NCBI RefSeq assembly: GCF_001591805.1
Contig: NZ_BCVP01000012.1
Location: forward strand, 1 to 64,000
DNA from: Neobacillus novalis NBRC 102450
GTDB lineage: Bacteria > Bacillota > Bacilli > Bacillales > Cytobacillaceae
Length of the DNA stretch: 64,000 nt
Reading direction: 5' to 3'
Both the position numbers and the translations under genes were made by a program. The notes under the pieces were generated by a model. The model saw only the letters and a program-made list of their open reading frames with translations. It was not told the origin of the DNA and searched no databases. Positions 36,111 to 44,698 of the stretch are shown here, one piece after another. How positions within the stretch are numbered: the first letter of the stretch is position 1; every line of letters starts with the position of its first letter.

Positions 36111-37952
36111 ATGATGAAACCGATGCTCCCAAGTCTTACCTTTGATCTTCCCGTTCGGCCTGGTTGGCTGTACGAGGTTAAATACGATGGATTTCGAGCA
36201 CTATTAGAGTGGACCGTTGACGGAATAACGTTAACAAGCAGGAACGGAAAGCCGCTGCTCCCTCAATTTCCTGAAATCGAAAAATTTTTGCGTAATTATG
36301 AGGAGCAATTTAACGCTTTTTTACCACTTCAGCTTGACGGTGAACTTGTTGCCTTGGAAAACCCTTATAAAGCCAATTTCTCCGCCATCCAGATCCGGGG
36401 TCGTTTAAAGGCAGTAAAAAAAATTTCCGAGCAGGCAGAGAAGTCTCCTTGCCGGATCATGGCCTTTGATTTGTTGATGTTCAAAGGTAAACCACTGCTA
36501 AATCAGCCCTTCCTTAAACGAAAAGATCAGTTAATTAACTTATTTCAACAACTTGACCTAGATTTAAATTCTAATCCCTATAATCGCCAACTACTTCAAC
36601 TTGTTTATCCCTGCGAGGATTTTAATGACCTATGGGAAAAAGTGGTGTTATACGATGGCGAAGGAATTATTGCTAAATCTAGAAATAGCCTTTGGGAGGA
36701 AGGGAAACGCACTTTACAATGGTTGAAATATAAAAATTGGAAATATGTAAGCTGTTTTGTCACTTCATTTGATAAAACAAACGGCTATTTTTATGTTAGC
36801 GTGTATAAGGAAAAAAACATTCATGTGGTTGGTCAGGTTCTATTCGGATTTAAACCGGAAGAAAAACAAGCATTACAGCAAACGATAAAACAAAATATCA
36901 TTCGTGAAGAGGGGCCATTAATTTATGTAAATCCGGCCATCTGCCTTGAAGTGAAATATTTAGAGCTCTACGATAATCAACTTCGAGAGCCGCATTTCGA
37001 CCATTTCCGCTTCGATTTGGAACCAGCCGAATGTACATATGAACAATTTATGATTCAACAAAAAAATTTACCGGCTGATTTAGCTATCACCCATCCTAAT
37101 AAACCGCTTTGGGAGAATCATCATATCCAAAAGATTGATTATATTTATTATTTACGGGAAGTTTCTCCCTTTATGCTGCCGTTTTTAGAAAATCGCCTGC
37201 TGACTGTGATTCGTTATCCGCACGGGATGTTCGGGGAGGCTTTTTATCAAAAAAACTGTCCGGATTATGCACCGGAATTTATTCGAACTCAATCTGCTGA
37301 CGGAATTGATTATATTTTATGCAATGATTTGAAAACCCTCGTTTGGCTGGGAAATCAATTAGCGATTGAATTCCACGTTCCCTTTCAAACCATCCACAGC
37401 AAGGGGCCAAGTGAAATTGTCTTTGATTTAGACCCGCCTTCAAAGGATGCCTTCCATTTGGCTGTTAAGGCGGCATTATTGATAAAAGAAGTGCTTGACC
37501 ACCTTAATTTGATTGGCTTTATTAAGACCTCGGGCAATAAGGGCCTGCAAGTTTATCTGCCATTACCGGAAGGAAAATTCTCTTACGACGATACAAGACT
37601 GTTTACAAGCTTTATGGCTGAATATTTAATTGCACAAGACCCTGATTCCTTTACGATCGAGAGAATGAAAAAAAATCGCGGGAACAGACTTTATGTTGAT
37701 TATGTCCAGCATGGGGAAGGGAAAACGATTGTTGCCCCCTATTCAATGCGCGGGAATGAAGCTGCGGGAGTTGCTACACCACTCTATTGGGAGGAAGTAG
37801 ATGAAAAACTTAGTCCTATCACCTTTAATATGGAAAACGCATTAAAGCGGCTGCAAAAACATGGAGATCCGTTTCGGGACTATTTCCAAACAAAACAAAT
37901 TCAGCCCTTTGCACCAGTCCTAGAGGTCCTGAAGAAGGGAAAAAAAGGATAA
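36111..37952 (+). CDS. ligD: ATP-dependent DNA ligase LigD (ligase-polymerase form)
   Basis: A 613-residue two-domain enzyme. The N-terminal ligase domain (about 1-315) has the adenylated lysine K24 in VKYDGFRAL. The C-terminal archaeo-eukaryotic primase-like polymerase domain (about 330-600) holds the metal-binding D-x-D in IVFDLDPPS and the KTSGNKGLQVY motif. The 3'-phosphoesterase domain of mycobacterial/Pseudomonas LigD is absent, as in B. subtilis YkoU (611 residues). Partner of the divergent ku. AAAAGGTGGGG precedes the tandem ATGs. Confidence 0.95.
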   Translation: MMKPMLPSLTFDLPVRPGWLYEVKYDGFRALLEWTVDGITLTSRNGKPLLPQFPEIEKFLRNYEEQFNAFLPLQLDGELVALENPYKANFSAIQIRGRLKAVKKISEQAEKSPCRIMAFDLLMFKGKPLLNQPFLKRKDQLINLFQQLDLDLNSNPYNRQLLQLVYPCEDFNDLWEKVVLYDGEGIIAKSRNSLWEEGKRTLQWLKYKNWKYVSCFVTSFDKTNGYFYVSVYKEKNIHVVGQVLFGFKPEEKQALQQTIKQNIIREEGPLIYVNPAICLEVKYLELYDNQLREPHFDHFRFDLEPAECTYEQFMIQQKNLPADLAITHPNKPLWENHHIQKIDYIYYLREVSPFMLPFLENRLLTVIRYPHGMFGEAFYQKNCPDYAPEFIRTQSADGIDYILCNDLKTLVWLGNQLAIEFHVPFQTIHSKGPSEIVFDLDPPSKDAFHLAVKAALLIKEVLDHLNLIGFIKTSGNKGLQVYLPLPEGKFSYDDTRLFTSFMAEYLIAQDPDSFTIERMKKNRGNRLYVDYVQHGEGKTIVAPYSMRGNEAAGVATPLYWEEVDEKLSPITFNMENALKRLQKHGDPFRDYFQTKQIQPFAPVLEVLKKGKKG

Positions 37953-37970
37953 GGTCCTCCTTATCCTTTT
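37943..37970. terminator. Bidirectional terminator overlapping both stop codons
   Basis: AAAAGGATAAGG (37943-37954) / CCTTATCCTTTT (37959-37970), loop 4. The ligD stop (37950-37952) and the dapF stop (37961-37963) are both inside the stem. Confidence 0.85.
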
Positions 37971-38944
37971 AACATCTCAGTTATTATTTGCTGTGCCTCG
38001 GATTGCAGTTTTTCATAAACGTCCTGCTCTGTTAATTCTTCTTTATCGGAAATTTCAACTAATTCGCGCTCAAGATTTACCTCAACCGCTGCTTCGTATA
38101 GATAGGTAGCATTTCCGATTAGGTCAATCTTGTAATCCGCGGCGATTTTATGAACCACACATAGGACTTTCCCGCCATTATTATAAACCGTTATCGGTTG
38201 TTCAAATGGGTTTATTTCTTGTAAGCAGGTAACAAGGGAGGAAGCTGACATTGCTGTACCGCAGGCATTTGTAAAACCAACACCCCGTTCAAACGTTCGT
38301 ACGTATATCGCCCCATGGTCTAATTGCTTAACAAAACTGACATTTACACCGTCTGGAAATAATTCATTGGGGCCATTTACTTTTTCACTAAGCTGCTTTT
38401 GGATATCACTTTGAAGCTGCTCCGTCGTTACTAACGCAATTAAATGCGGGTTAGGCACTGCCACCGCTGTAAATCTTAACTCCGCTGACAGCTCTTTAAT
38501 TCTCTCGTTGTAAAGTGTCGGCTGGTTTAACTTTAAAGGCAATGCCTTTAATTCAAACAGTACCGGAGAAATTTCCACTTGATAAGTGTGGACATCCGGA
38601 AACAGGTCATTCTGTTTACTAACCTTTAAGTCTGCCTTCATGGTTTCAATGACAGCTTCACTGCGCCCATACAATTCACAAATATATCTTGCAACCAGCC
38701 GAAGTCCATTTCCACACATCGAAGCCTCAGAACCATCCGCGTTAAATACGCGCATCCTTGCATCTGCATGAACGCTATTCATGACAAAAAGAATCCCGTC
38801 AGCCCCTAATTCCGATTCACGATGGCATAACAAACGGGCAAGCTCTGCCCGATTCTTTTCCGTGAAAGTATACGCATTCGAAATTTCATCGATTAACAGA
38901 AAATCATTCCCAGACCCATGACCTTTTATTACCTTGATTTGCAT
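37961..38944 (-). CDS. dapF: Diaminopimelate epimerase
   Basis: A 327-residue enzyme converting LL- to meso-diaminopimelate for lysine and peptidoglycan. The two catalytic cysteines are in EASMCGNGLRL and TNACGTAMSA; GSGNDFLL marks the N-terminus. It is about 40 residues longer than the usual ~285: the last ~45 residues form an acidic helical extension (VEISDKEELTEQDVYEKL) outside the epimerase fold. The ATG at 38944 follows GGGGGT; the upstream ATG at 38971 lacks a site. Confidence 0.94.
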   Translation of the reverse strand: MQIKVIKGHGSGNDFLLIDEISNAYTFTEKNRAELARLLCHRESELGADGILFVMNSVHADARMRVFNADGSEASMCGNGLRLVARYICELYGRSEAVIETMKADLKVSKQNDLFPDVHTYQVEISPVLFELKALPLKLNQPTLYNERIKELSAELRFTAVAVPNPHLIALVTTEQLQSDIQKQLSEKVNGPNELFPDGVNVSFVKQLDHGAIYVRTFERGVGFTNACGTAMSASSLVTCLQEINPFEQPITVYNNGGKVLCVVHKIAADYKIDLIGNATYLYEAAVEVNLERELVEISDKEELTEQDVYEKLQSEAQQIITEMLKG

Positions 38945-39021
38945 GATTTGACCCCCAGATGTGATGTTCATTTTGTTATTATCATATCAAACATTCATCA
39001 TGAGGGGAACTGTACAAACCT

Positions 39022-39813
39022 CTACCTTTCGATAAAGTATTCATTTATTAAAAATGACATTCGCAAAAGCTTCTCTTTGTCCGATAAAGTTCCCGAAAAC
39101 GAGAGTACAGGTGTATTTGGTTCTGGGAAATAACTGCTCCACTCCACCGGCATCCATCCTCTGCGAAGCCGCAAAACGGGCTGATTCTCCGAATGAATTA
39201 CCTTCTCATCCATAAATACAGACGACCCTTCTACTGCGCCGATAGATTTTCCAGCCGCGTCGAGCAATTGTTTTTTATTTTTTCGCCACGTAAGCTTCTT
39301 TTTTTCAAAGCAGCCTAAATAGCGCCTTTCTTGGTCGAAGGCTCCAATCTTGATATTACCTTTCCCTTTCACCTCAAAAAAACCAATGGCTTCTTCCTGT
39401 GGATTGTAAAGGGCATACATTTTCGAAGGCCGTATTCGACTTAAACCCTTTCGACGGTACCTCTTTATCCTTCCTGCCAAATCACCATTTGTAAAGTAAA
39501 ACTGTAAACTTGGCGTGTGGGTATTTAGGGAACATAGTAGAAGATGCCGGGCTGCAAATAAAGAATCATTACCGCTTTTATGTCTAGCATGAACCATGTT
39601 TCTAGCAATTAATATCGACTGCTTCATCCTAAAAAGATAGAAATGAAAGCAGATAAAACTATAAGCTAGAAATGGGATTGTTAATAACATTATTTCTTGA
39701 CTTTTATAGAAAGAAAGATTTCCAAAGACAATAATGACTGCTGGAACTAACGCAGCAATACTGCCATTTAAGCTAATATTGGCTGAGTCATCGTAATATT
39801 CGTTGATTTTCAT
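39022..39813 (-). CDS. Membrane protein of unknown function
   Basis: A 263-residue protein I do not recognise. Two hydrophobic segments (about residues 16-33 and 42-62) form an N-terminal hairpin, followed by a ~200-residue soluble part rich in Lys/Arg, with GFFEVKGKGNIKIGAF and an aromatic WMPVEWSSYFPEP. The soluble part looks beta-rich, with short repeats of the type FFEVKG / YLGCFEKK / SIGAVEG, recalling scramblase/tubby-like LURP folds, but this is only an impression. It stands alone, with 100-base gaps on both sides. Confidence 0.7.
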   Translation of the reverse strand: MKINEYYDDSANISLNGSIAALVPAVIIVFGNLSFYKSQEIMLLTIPFLAYSFICFHFYLFRMKQSILIARNMVHARHKSGNDSLFAARHLLLCSLNTHTPSLQFYFTNGDLAGRIKRYRRKGLSRIRPSKMYALYNPQEEAIGFFEVKGKGNIKIGAFDQERRYLGCFEKKKLTWRKNKKQLLDAAGKSIGAVEGSSVFMDEKVIHSENQPVLRLRRGWMPVEWSSYFPEPNTPVLSFSGTLSDKEKLLRMSFLINEYFIER

Positions 39814-39920
39814 CTAGAAAACTCCTTCTCCATTCCTCTTATACTAGTTTATTTACTATAAAGAAAAAAATGATAGAAGATTTTCTAACAGAAATAATTT
39901 CACAAAACGAAAAGATTAAA

Positions 39921-40700
39921 TTACGCCGCAAGTTCTTTTTTCCTAAAAATAAATACACTTAACGATAATAGGATTATTATACAGATTACGGCCAATATGC
40001 CGGCTGGTAAGGTTTGGTCCGAAATTCCTTGATTAATAAGAACCTCGTTGCCATAGGTAGTTAACTGTGCCGGGCTCCATTCAAGCCAGTTAGAAAGGGT
40101 GCTGCTCACTAGACTTATAACAATCGCAGCTGCAAGCGAAATAAACCCAGCCATTCCTGGACTCGCAAGCGATGCACTACAAAAGACCGTAATCGTTAAA
40201 ATAACCGTCAGCCATAGGCCATAAAAGAAAAAGGTTTGGAGAAATTGATCAAATGGAACCCATTCAAATAATAGACCCGTATAATACCAGGTTGCCAGAT
40301 AACCGATAAAAAAGGAAACCCACATTAATAAAGCACTTCCAGCCCATTTAGCGGTAATAAACGATTGAAAGGACACAGGCTTTACTAAAATCATCGCAGC
40401 CACACCGCTTTTTCTTTCAGCGGCAATAATCCCCATCGTTGTTAGGACGATGATTAGCACACCAAGGGTTGTATATTGACCTAAACCACTTATTAACACC
40501 TCAGCAGCAGATGGGGTAGGAATTTGTATGACTGCACCCTCTGGGAGCCCGCCAACTGCATCGAGGATTTGCGGCATATAATAGGCGGTTAACGGTTCCT
40601 TTACCCCTAATAAAATAAAGGTAATCGGCACCCAAATCCACTTGAAATTTCTCCACATCTCTAATGTCTCTTTTTGTAACAACGTCAGCCATTGGTTCAT
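39921..40700 (-). CDS. ABC transporter permease (YxlG-like)
   Basis: A 259-residue ABC-2 type permease with about six membrane segments and the early cytosolic QKETLEMWRNFKWIW. It overlaps the ATPase gene by 4 bases (ATGA). With its two upstream neighbours it reproduces the B. subtilis order yxlE-yxlF-yxlG. Substrate unknown. Confidence 0.85.
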   Translation of the reverse strand: MNQWLTLLQKETLEMWRNFKWIWVPITFILLGVKEPLTAYYMPQILDAVGGLPEGAVIQIPTPSAAEVLISGLGQYTTLGVLIIVLTTMGIIAAERKSGVAAMILVKPVSFQSFITAKWAGSALLMWVSFFIGYLATWYYTGLLFEWVPFDQFLQTFFFYGLWLTVILTITVFCSASLASPGMAGFISLAAAIVISLVSSTLSNWLEWSPAQLTTYGNEVLINQGISDQTLPAGILAVICIIILLSLSVFIFRKKELAA

Positions 40701-41605
40701 TTCCCCACCACCTTCATAAACACGTCTTCAAGGGTCATGCTGCTTACTTCAAATTTTTCAAGCGGCCAGTTTTGTTCTGCTATCACTTGCAGGAAGGCCC
40801 GTCTAGCAAGCGCTATATCCTTCACAAAAATACTAACCCGACTTCCTTCTAGCATCACCGATTGTGTTAATTCATGGTTTTCAAGAAAACTAGCATATTG
40901 AACTGCTTTTCCCCTAAAAAATAAGTCGATTTTAGCCTGCTGGTGCCGTTCACGAAGCTCTGTCATCGTTCCTGATTCGACAATTCCCCCATTATGTAAG
41001 AACAAAATTTCGTCACAAACCTCTTCAGCATCACTTAAAATATGTGTCGAGAATAGAATCGTTGTTTCTTTCTTTAAACCTTCAAGAAGATCTAATACTT
41101 CCCTCCTGCCAATTGGGTCAAGAGCAGACACCGGCTCATCGAGCATAATCAGCTTTGGCCGATGGATCAGTGCTTGGGCAATGCCTAATCTTTGCTTCAT
41201 CCCGCCTGAATACTTAGCTGTTTTTCGGTTTTTTGCATCTAAGATTCCAACTAGCTTCAGGAGCTCTAATGATCGATCCTTTGCTTCCTTAGCTGGTAAT
41301 CCAGCTAATCTGCCTACATAGGATAAAAATTCAAGCCCTGTCATCCAATCGTAAAACACAGGAAACTGCGGGAGGTATCCGATTAAGTCGCGAATATCCT
41401 CCCCTTTTTTCGCCTCAGTAAAGGTAATCTTTCCTTCAGTCGGATTCATCAAGCCCGAAAGCATCCTCAGTGTTGTCGTTTTCCCTGCTCCATTTGGCCC
41501 CAATAGGGCAATACACTTCCCTTTGTCTAAGCTGAAATCAAGCCCTTTTATCACTTCAGTCCCTTGAAACTGCTTCTTTAAACCGCTTATTTGAATAAGG
41601 GACAT
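40697..41605 (-). CDS. ABC transporter ATP-binding protein (YxlF-like)
   Basis: A 302-residue ATPase with Walker A GPNGAGKTT, Q-loop LPQF, signature YSGGMKQR and Walker B LIMLDEPVSALDP, then a C-terminal ~80-residue regulatory part typical of the drug/antibiotic export DRA type. Its start overlaps the stop of the small membrane gene (TGATG) and its end overlaps the permease start, so the three are translated together. Confidence 0.92.
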   Translation of the reverse strand: MSLIQISGLKKQFQGTEVIKGLDFSLDKGKCIALLGPNGAGKTTTLRMLSGLMNPTEGKITFTEAKKGEDIRDLIGYLPQFPVFYDWMTGLEFLSYVGRLAGLPAKEAKDRSLELLKLVGILDAKNRKTAKYSGGMKQRLGIAQALIHRPKLIMLDEPVSALDPIGRREVLDLLEGLKKETTILFSTHILSDAEEVCDEILFLHNGGIVESGTMTELRERHQQAKIDLFFRGKAVQYASFLENHELTQSVMLEGSRVSIFVKDIALARRAFLQVIAEQNWPLEKFEVSSMTLEDVFMKVVGK

Positions 41606-41802
41606 CAGTTACTTCTCCTTCCAATCACAAAATAAAGGATTGGTCCGATAATATTAATAAACAAAATAATAAGGGCCCATAACCACTTCGGCCCATTGGT
41701 TCTTTCAATTCTAACGAGATCAATGATGGCTACTATCAGTAAAATAAGCTGAATAATCAGGATTGGTGCTAAAATAGGCATATAATTTGCTAGTTGATCC
41801 AT
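41605..41802 (-). CDS. YxlE-like PLDc_N-domain small membrane protein
   Basis: A 65-residue protein with two hydrophobic segments and the PLDc_N-type ending GPKWLWALIILFINIIGP-x-LYF-x-IGR. In B. subtilis YxlE belongs to the sigY-yxlCDEFG operon and antagonises sigma-Y with YxlD; here neither sigY, yxlC nor yxlD is present. The ATG at 41802 follows AAGGGGGAAAG. It is the first gene of the three-gene unit. Confidence 0.82.
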   Translation of the reverse strand: MDQLANYMPILAPILIIQLILLIVAIIDLVRIERTNGPKWLWALIILFINIIGPILYFVIGRRSN

Positions 41803-41841
41803 GTTCTTTCCCCCTTGGTTTGTTAATCTGACTTCAATCAT

Positions 41842-42162
41842 ATGACGTTTGAACGATAAAAACGTTCAAAAACTTAGGCAAAAAACTTGAGGGCACTGAA
41901 AAAGTCCCTTAAATTTTGGATTGTGTGTCTAAATTGGCTGTTGATTTCCGCTCCAGGCGGCTTCGCGCACCATAGGGCGTGCCGGGGAGCCTCCTCGGCG
42001 CTTTGGCGCCTGCGGGGTCTCCCCTGCCCCGTACTCCCGCAGGAGTCTTCGCCGCCTTCCGCTCCAATCAACAGAGTTCTTTTACTTAGAATAAAAATTA
42101 AAAAGGTATAATTCCTCATTATTAATGTAACCTCAAAAAACTTTGAAGGTTTTTTTTGGTCA
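41842..42162. repeat. Noncoding region with a GC-rich inverted-repeat element (41938-42074)
   Basis: This 320-base gap holds a 137-base GC-rich block bounded by CTGTTGATT at 41938 and its complement AATCAACAG ending at 42074. Inside are GCTCCAGGCGGC near the left end, GGCGGAAGG-type sequence near the right, and GACTCCTGCGGGAGTA-type palindrome (complement of 42028-42050). It fits a repeat I recall from many Bacillus-group genomes. Before it, GAGGGCACTGAAAAAGTCCCTT (41889-41910) is a separate imperfect hairpin. Reading frames crossing the block are shadows. A weak stem with a T-run (42129-42158) follows. Confidence 0.6.
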
Positions 42163-42486
42163 TTACTTTATCAATCTGAAAATCAATGGAATGCGATATT
42201 CGTTCCCTTCGTAGGCCTTGATGGCGGCAATAATAGTAAACACAAACAGCATAACTGCTAAAACCGCTATTGCCACAAAGCCGATTATGATAATCGTTAA
42301 TAACCCGCTAATAAAGAAGTAAACCGTATAAGAAATTAAAAAGTTAAAATATTCCCGGCCGTGATAATCTATAAAGGCTGACTCATCCTTTTTTATTAAC
42401 CAAATGATTAATGGGCCTAAAACTGGAAAAAATAAGCTTAATACATAAATCCCAGCAGCTAATAATCTTTCGTCATTATTTATCAT
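42163..42486 (-). CDS. DUF4870 family membrane protein
   Basis: A 107-residue protein with three hydrophobic segments and the family pattern ...PLIIWLIKKDES-x3-DYHGREYFNFLISYTVY. DUF4870/Tic20-like proteins are small polytopic proteins of unknown function. The ATG follows GGAGG. It appears monocistronic. Confidence 0.85.
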   Translation of the reverse strand: MINNDERLLAAGIYVLSLFFPVLGPLIIWLIKKDESAFIDYHGREYFNFLISYTVYFFISGLLTIIIIGFVAIAVLAVMLFVFTIIAAIKAYEGNEYRIPLIFRLIK

Positions 42487-42674
42487 TTCTATTTCCTCCT
42501 TAGAAAAAATTTCTTAACCCTACCTACTATTTACGCTTTACGCATTTAAAGGTTTCGGTTTTTATGAAAATTCCGCCAATTTATTCACCAGGCTAAGATT
42601 AGCTCCTTTTCCTTTGGCACGGAAGTTGATAAAATAGATAAAATACTATTATCAACGTACAGAAAGGTTTTATT

Positions 42675-43802
42675 ATGACAAAAATACTGTTAAAAAACGC
42701 TTTTGTTTATCCGATTACTTCCAAACCGTTTAAATACGGTGATGTTCTCATTGAAGGAGGGAAAATTAAAAAAGTAGGAAGGAACATTACGACCGATTTA
42801 CATGTAAAAATCATTGATTGCGGGGATTTATATCTTTTTCCCGGCTTTATCGATGTTCATACCCATTTAGGTCTGTATGATGAAGGCACCGGCTGGGCCG
42901 GAAATGATGCAAACGAAACCTCTGAAGCACTTACGCCCCATATTCGGGCAATTGATGGCGCTTATCCGCTCGATCCAGCCTTCACCGATGCCGTTAAAAG
43001 CGGAATCACCACCGTTCATATCATGCCAGGGAGCGCAAACGTAATCGGCGGTACCACCTCTGTCATCAAAACCACAGGTAAAAATATCAAGAAGATGATT
43101 GTCCAAGACATAGCCGGATTAAAAATAGCGTTAGGGGAAAATCCAAAAAGAATTCATAGCAATGGCAACAGCGACTCGCTTACTCGGATGGGAATCATGG
43201 GGATGCTAAGGGAAGCCTTCTATCAAGCAATCCATGCTGATAACCCTGAAGACCTACGAATTACTCCGCTTGTGATGGCGCTAAAAAGAGAAATTCCCGT
43301 AAGAATTCATGCCCACCGTGCAGACGATATCATTACGGCCATTCGATTAGCCGAGGAATTTAATCTTGATTTACGGATTGAGCATTGTACAGAAGGACAT
43401 CTTATTGCCAGTGAACTGGCTGGGATGAATCTAAAAGTTTCAGTAGGCCCGACGCTGACGAGAAGATCAAAGGTCGAATTAAAAAATAAGACGTGGAAAA
43501 CCTATCAGGAGCTGACAAACCACGGCGTCGAAGTGTCGATAACAACTGATCATCCGTATACGCCTATTCAATATTTAAACATTTGTGCAGGCATTGCCGT
43601 AAGAGAAGGGCTTTCAGAGCAAAAGGCTCTTGAAGGGATTACGATTCTCCCTGCTAGAAATCTAAAAATCGACCAATTGGTTGGAAGCATTGAAGAAGGG
43701 AAAGAAGCTGATCTAGTCCTTTGGAGTCATCATCCTTTCCATTATTTAGCGAAACCGAAATGGACGATGATTGGCGGGGAATTGATTTATTTAGAGGTGT
43801 AG
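42675..43802 (+). CDS. Metal-dependent amidohydrolase
   Basis: A 375-residue member of the amidohydrolase superfamily. The first metal-binding HxH is FIDVHTHLG; further His are in RIHAHRADD and RIEHCTEGH, and the late Asp in ITTDHPYTP. The order resembles imidazolonepropionase-like/YtcJ-related amidohydrolases; substrate unknown. GAAAGG precedes the ATG. No pathway neighbours help. Confidence 0.86.
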   Translation: MTKILLKNAFVYPITSKPFKYGDVLIEGGKIKKVGRNITTDLHVKIIDCGDLYLFPGFIDVHTHLGLYDEGTGWAGNDANETSEALTPHIRAIDGAYPLDPAFTDAVKSGITTVHIMPGSANVIGGTTSVIKTTGKNIKKMIVQDIAGLKIALGENPKRIHSNGNSDSLTRMGIMGMLREAFYQAIHADNPEDLRITPLVMALKREIPVRIHAHRADDIITAIRLAEEFNLDLRIEHCTEGHLIASELAGMNLKVSVGPTLTRRSKVELKNKTWKTYQELTNHGVEVSITTDHPYTPIQYLNICAGIAVREGLSEQKALEGITILPARNLKIDQLVGSIEEGKEADLVLWSHHPFHYLAKPKWTMIGGELIYLEV

Positions 43803-43887
43803 AATTTTGTAGAAAAATGATAAAAAATTTTTACAAAAAATCAACAAAAAAACTATTTATTTTTCTCTTTTTTTCTTGTATTATACT
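43803..43887 (+). promoter_or_regulatory. AT-rich region and candidate promoter of the GNAT leader
   Basis: After the amidohydrolase stop the sequence is T/A-rich and has no gene. TATACT at 43882-43887 is a good -10 hexamer; no clear TTGACA is at 17 bases. GTATTATAC overlaps it. Confidence 0.45.
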
Positions 43888-43894
43888 CTAAGTG

Positions 43895-44103
43895 AAACTG
43901 TTTTAGACCTAAATACATGGGGGTTTACGAACATAACCTATTAGCAAAAAATGATATAGGGAAGGCAAATGGTGCGCCACCAGTTTACTGGTTCTAGTGG
44001 GTTCGATTCCCACCCCGAAATTTTTTAGTACCTATATAAAAAATTTCGAGGGTGGTCCGCTTCTTTTGACACGGGATCGGAATGCCCTAATGGAGGGATA
44101 ATC
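43895..44103 (+). ncRNA. Structured 5' leader of the GNAT gene, unassigned class
   Basis: About 210 bases of leader between the candidate promoter and the ATG hold ordered helices. P1 is CCTAT/ATAGG (43937-43941/43956-43960), P2 is ACCAG-TTTA-CTGGT (43979-43992), and P3 is a tRNA T-arm-like GTGGG-TTCGATT-CCCAC (43997-44013). P4 is CCACCC-CGAAATTTTTT (44010-44026) with AAAAAATTTCG-a-GGGTGG (44038-44055), 17 bp with one bulged A. P3 and P4 share 44010-44013 and cannot both form. GGGATCGGAATGCCC follows, then GGAGGG before the ATG. GGGTGGTCCGC weakly recalls a T-box. I do not recognise the class. Confidence 0.6.
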
Positions 44104-44664
44104 ATGCTGAAGAAACGCGATCTTCATGACAGCCACACATTGTACGAACTAATGACGCACCCTGATGTCTTCCCTTTTGTACGACATAAAGCTGACTCAT
44201 ATGAAGAATTCTTATTTATTACAAAACAAACAATTGAAGCTGAGGAGCACGGTGAATTAATATCCCGGACTATTCTAGATGAATGGGGCGCACCAATCGG
44301 CACGATTAATTTGTTTGATATTGAAGATAATGCAGGATTTTTAGGGACTTGGCTCGGAAAAGAATATCACGGCAAGGGCTATAACAGCCCAGCTAAAGAA
44401 GCCTTTTTTCAGGAGCTCTTTTACGAAATGGGGATTGAAACTGTTTTTATGCGGATTCGCAAGGTTAATATCCGCTCCATAAGGGCAGCGGAAAAATTGC
44501 CGTATGTTATTAAAGCAAACGAGACCAAACCATCAATCTATCAGCAATTAAACGCAAATGGCGAAATATATGATTTGTATGAAATTCCGAAAGACCTTTA
44601 CACCTTCCATTTTCTCCGGAAGGGCTCAATGCAAACAGATACGTCCCACTTGCTGGAAGCATAA
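44104..44664 (+). CDS. GNAT family N-acetyltransferase
   Basis: A 186-residue GNAT of the RimJ/RimL-like type, beginning MLKKRDLHDSHTLYELM. The acetyl-CoA site is suggested by LGTWLGKEYHGKGYNSPAKEAF, with the R/Q-x2-G-x-G/A pattern as Y-H-G-K-G-Y. The C-terminal IRKVNIRSIRAAEKL-PY is the usual N-x2-S-x3-E-K-L motif. Substrate unknown. The ATG at 44104 follows TGGAGGG. The gene is alone behind an unusually long structured leader, so control at RNA level is likely. Confidence 0.85.
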   Translation: MLKKRDLHDSHTLYELMTHPDVFPFVRHKADSYEEFLFITKQTIEAEEHGELISRTILDEWGAPIGTINLFDIEDNAGFLGTWLGKEYHGKGYNSPAKEAFFQELFYEMGIETVFMRIRKVNIRSIRAAEKLPYVIKANETKPSIYQQLNANGEIYDLYEIPKDLYTFHFLRKGSMQTDTSHLLEA

Positions 44665-44697
44665 AAAGCAATCGGTCAACGACCGATTGCTTTTTTA
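44663..44697. terminator. Bidirectional terminator
   Basis: AAAAAGCAATCGGTC (44663-44677) / GACCGATTGCTTTTT (44681-44695), loop of 3, T-runs on both strands. Confidence 0.88.
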
Positions 44698-44698
44698 T

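Noticed and set aside
41874-42119. Open frames on both strands through the GC-rich element
   Set aside because: They arise from the repeat's base composition; Arg/Gly/Pro-rich, no ribosome site, no family resemblance.
43979-44026. A complete tRNA gene around the GGGTTCGATTCCC arm
   Set aside because: The T-arm is perfect, but no acceptor 5' strand, D-arm or anticodon arm lies upstream in the right spacing; the acceptor-like complement is downstream. Treated as part of a leader instead.
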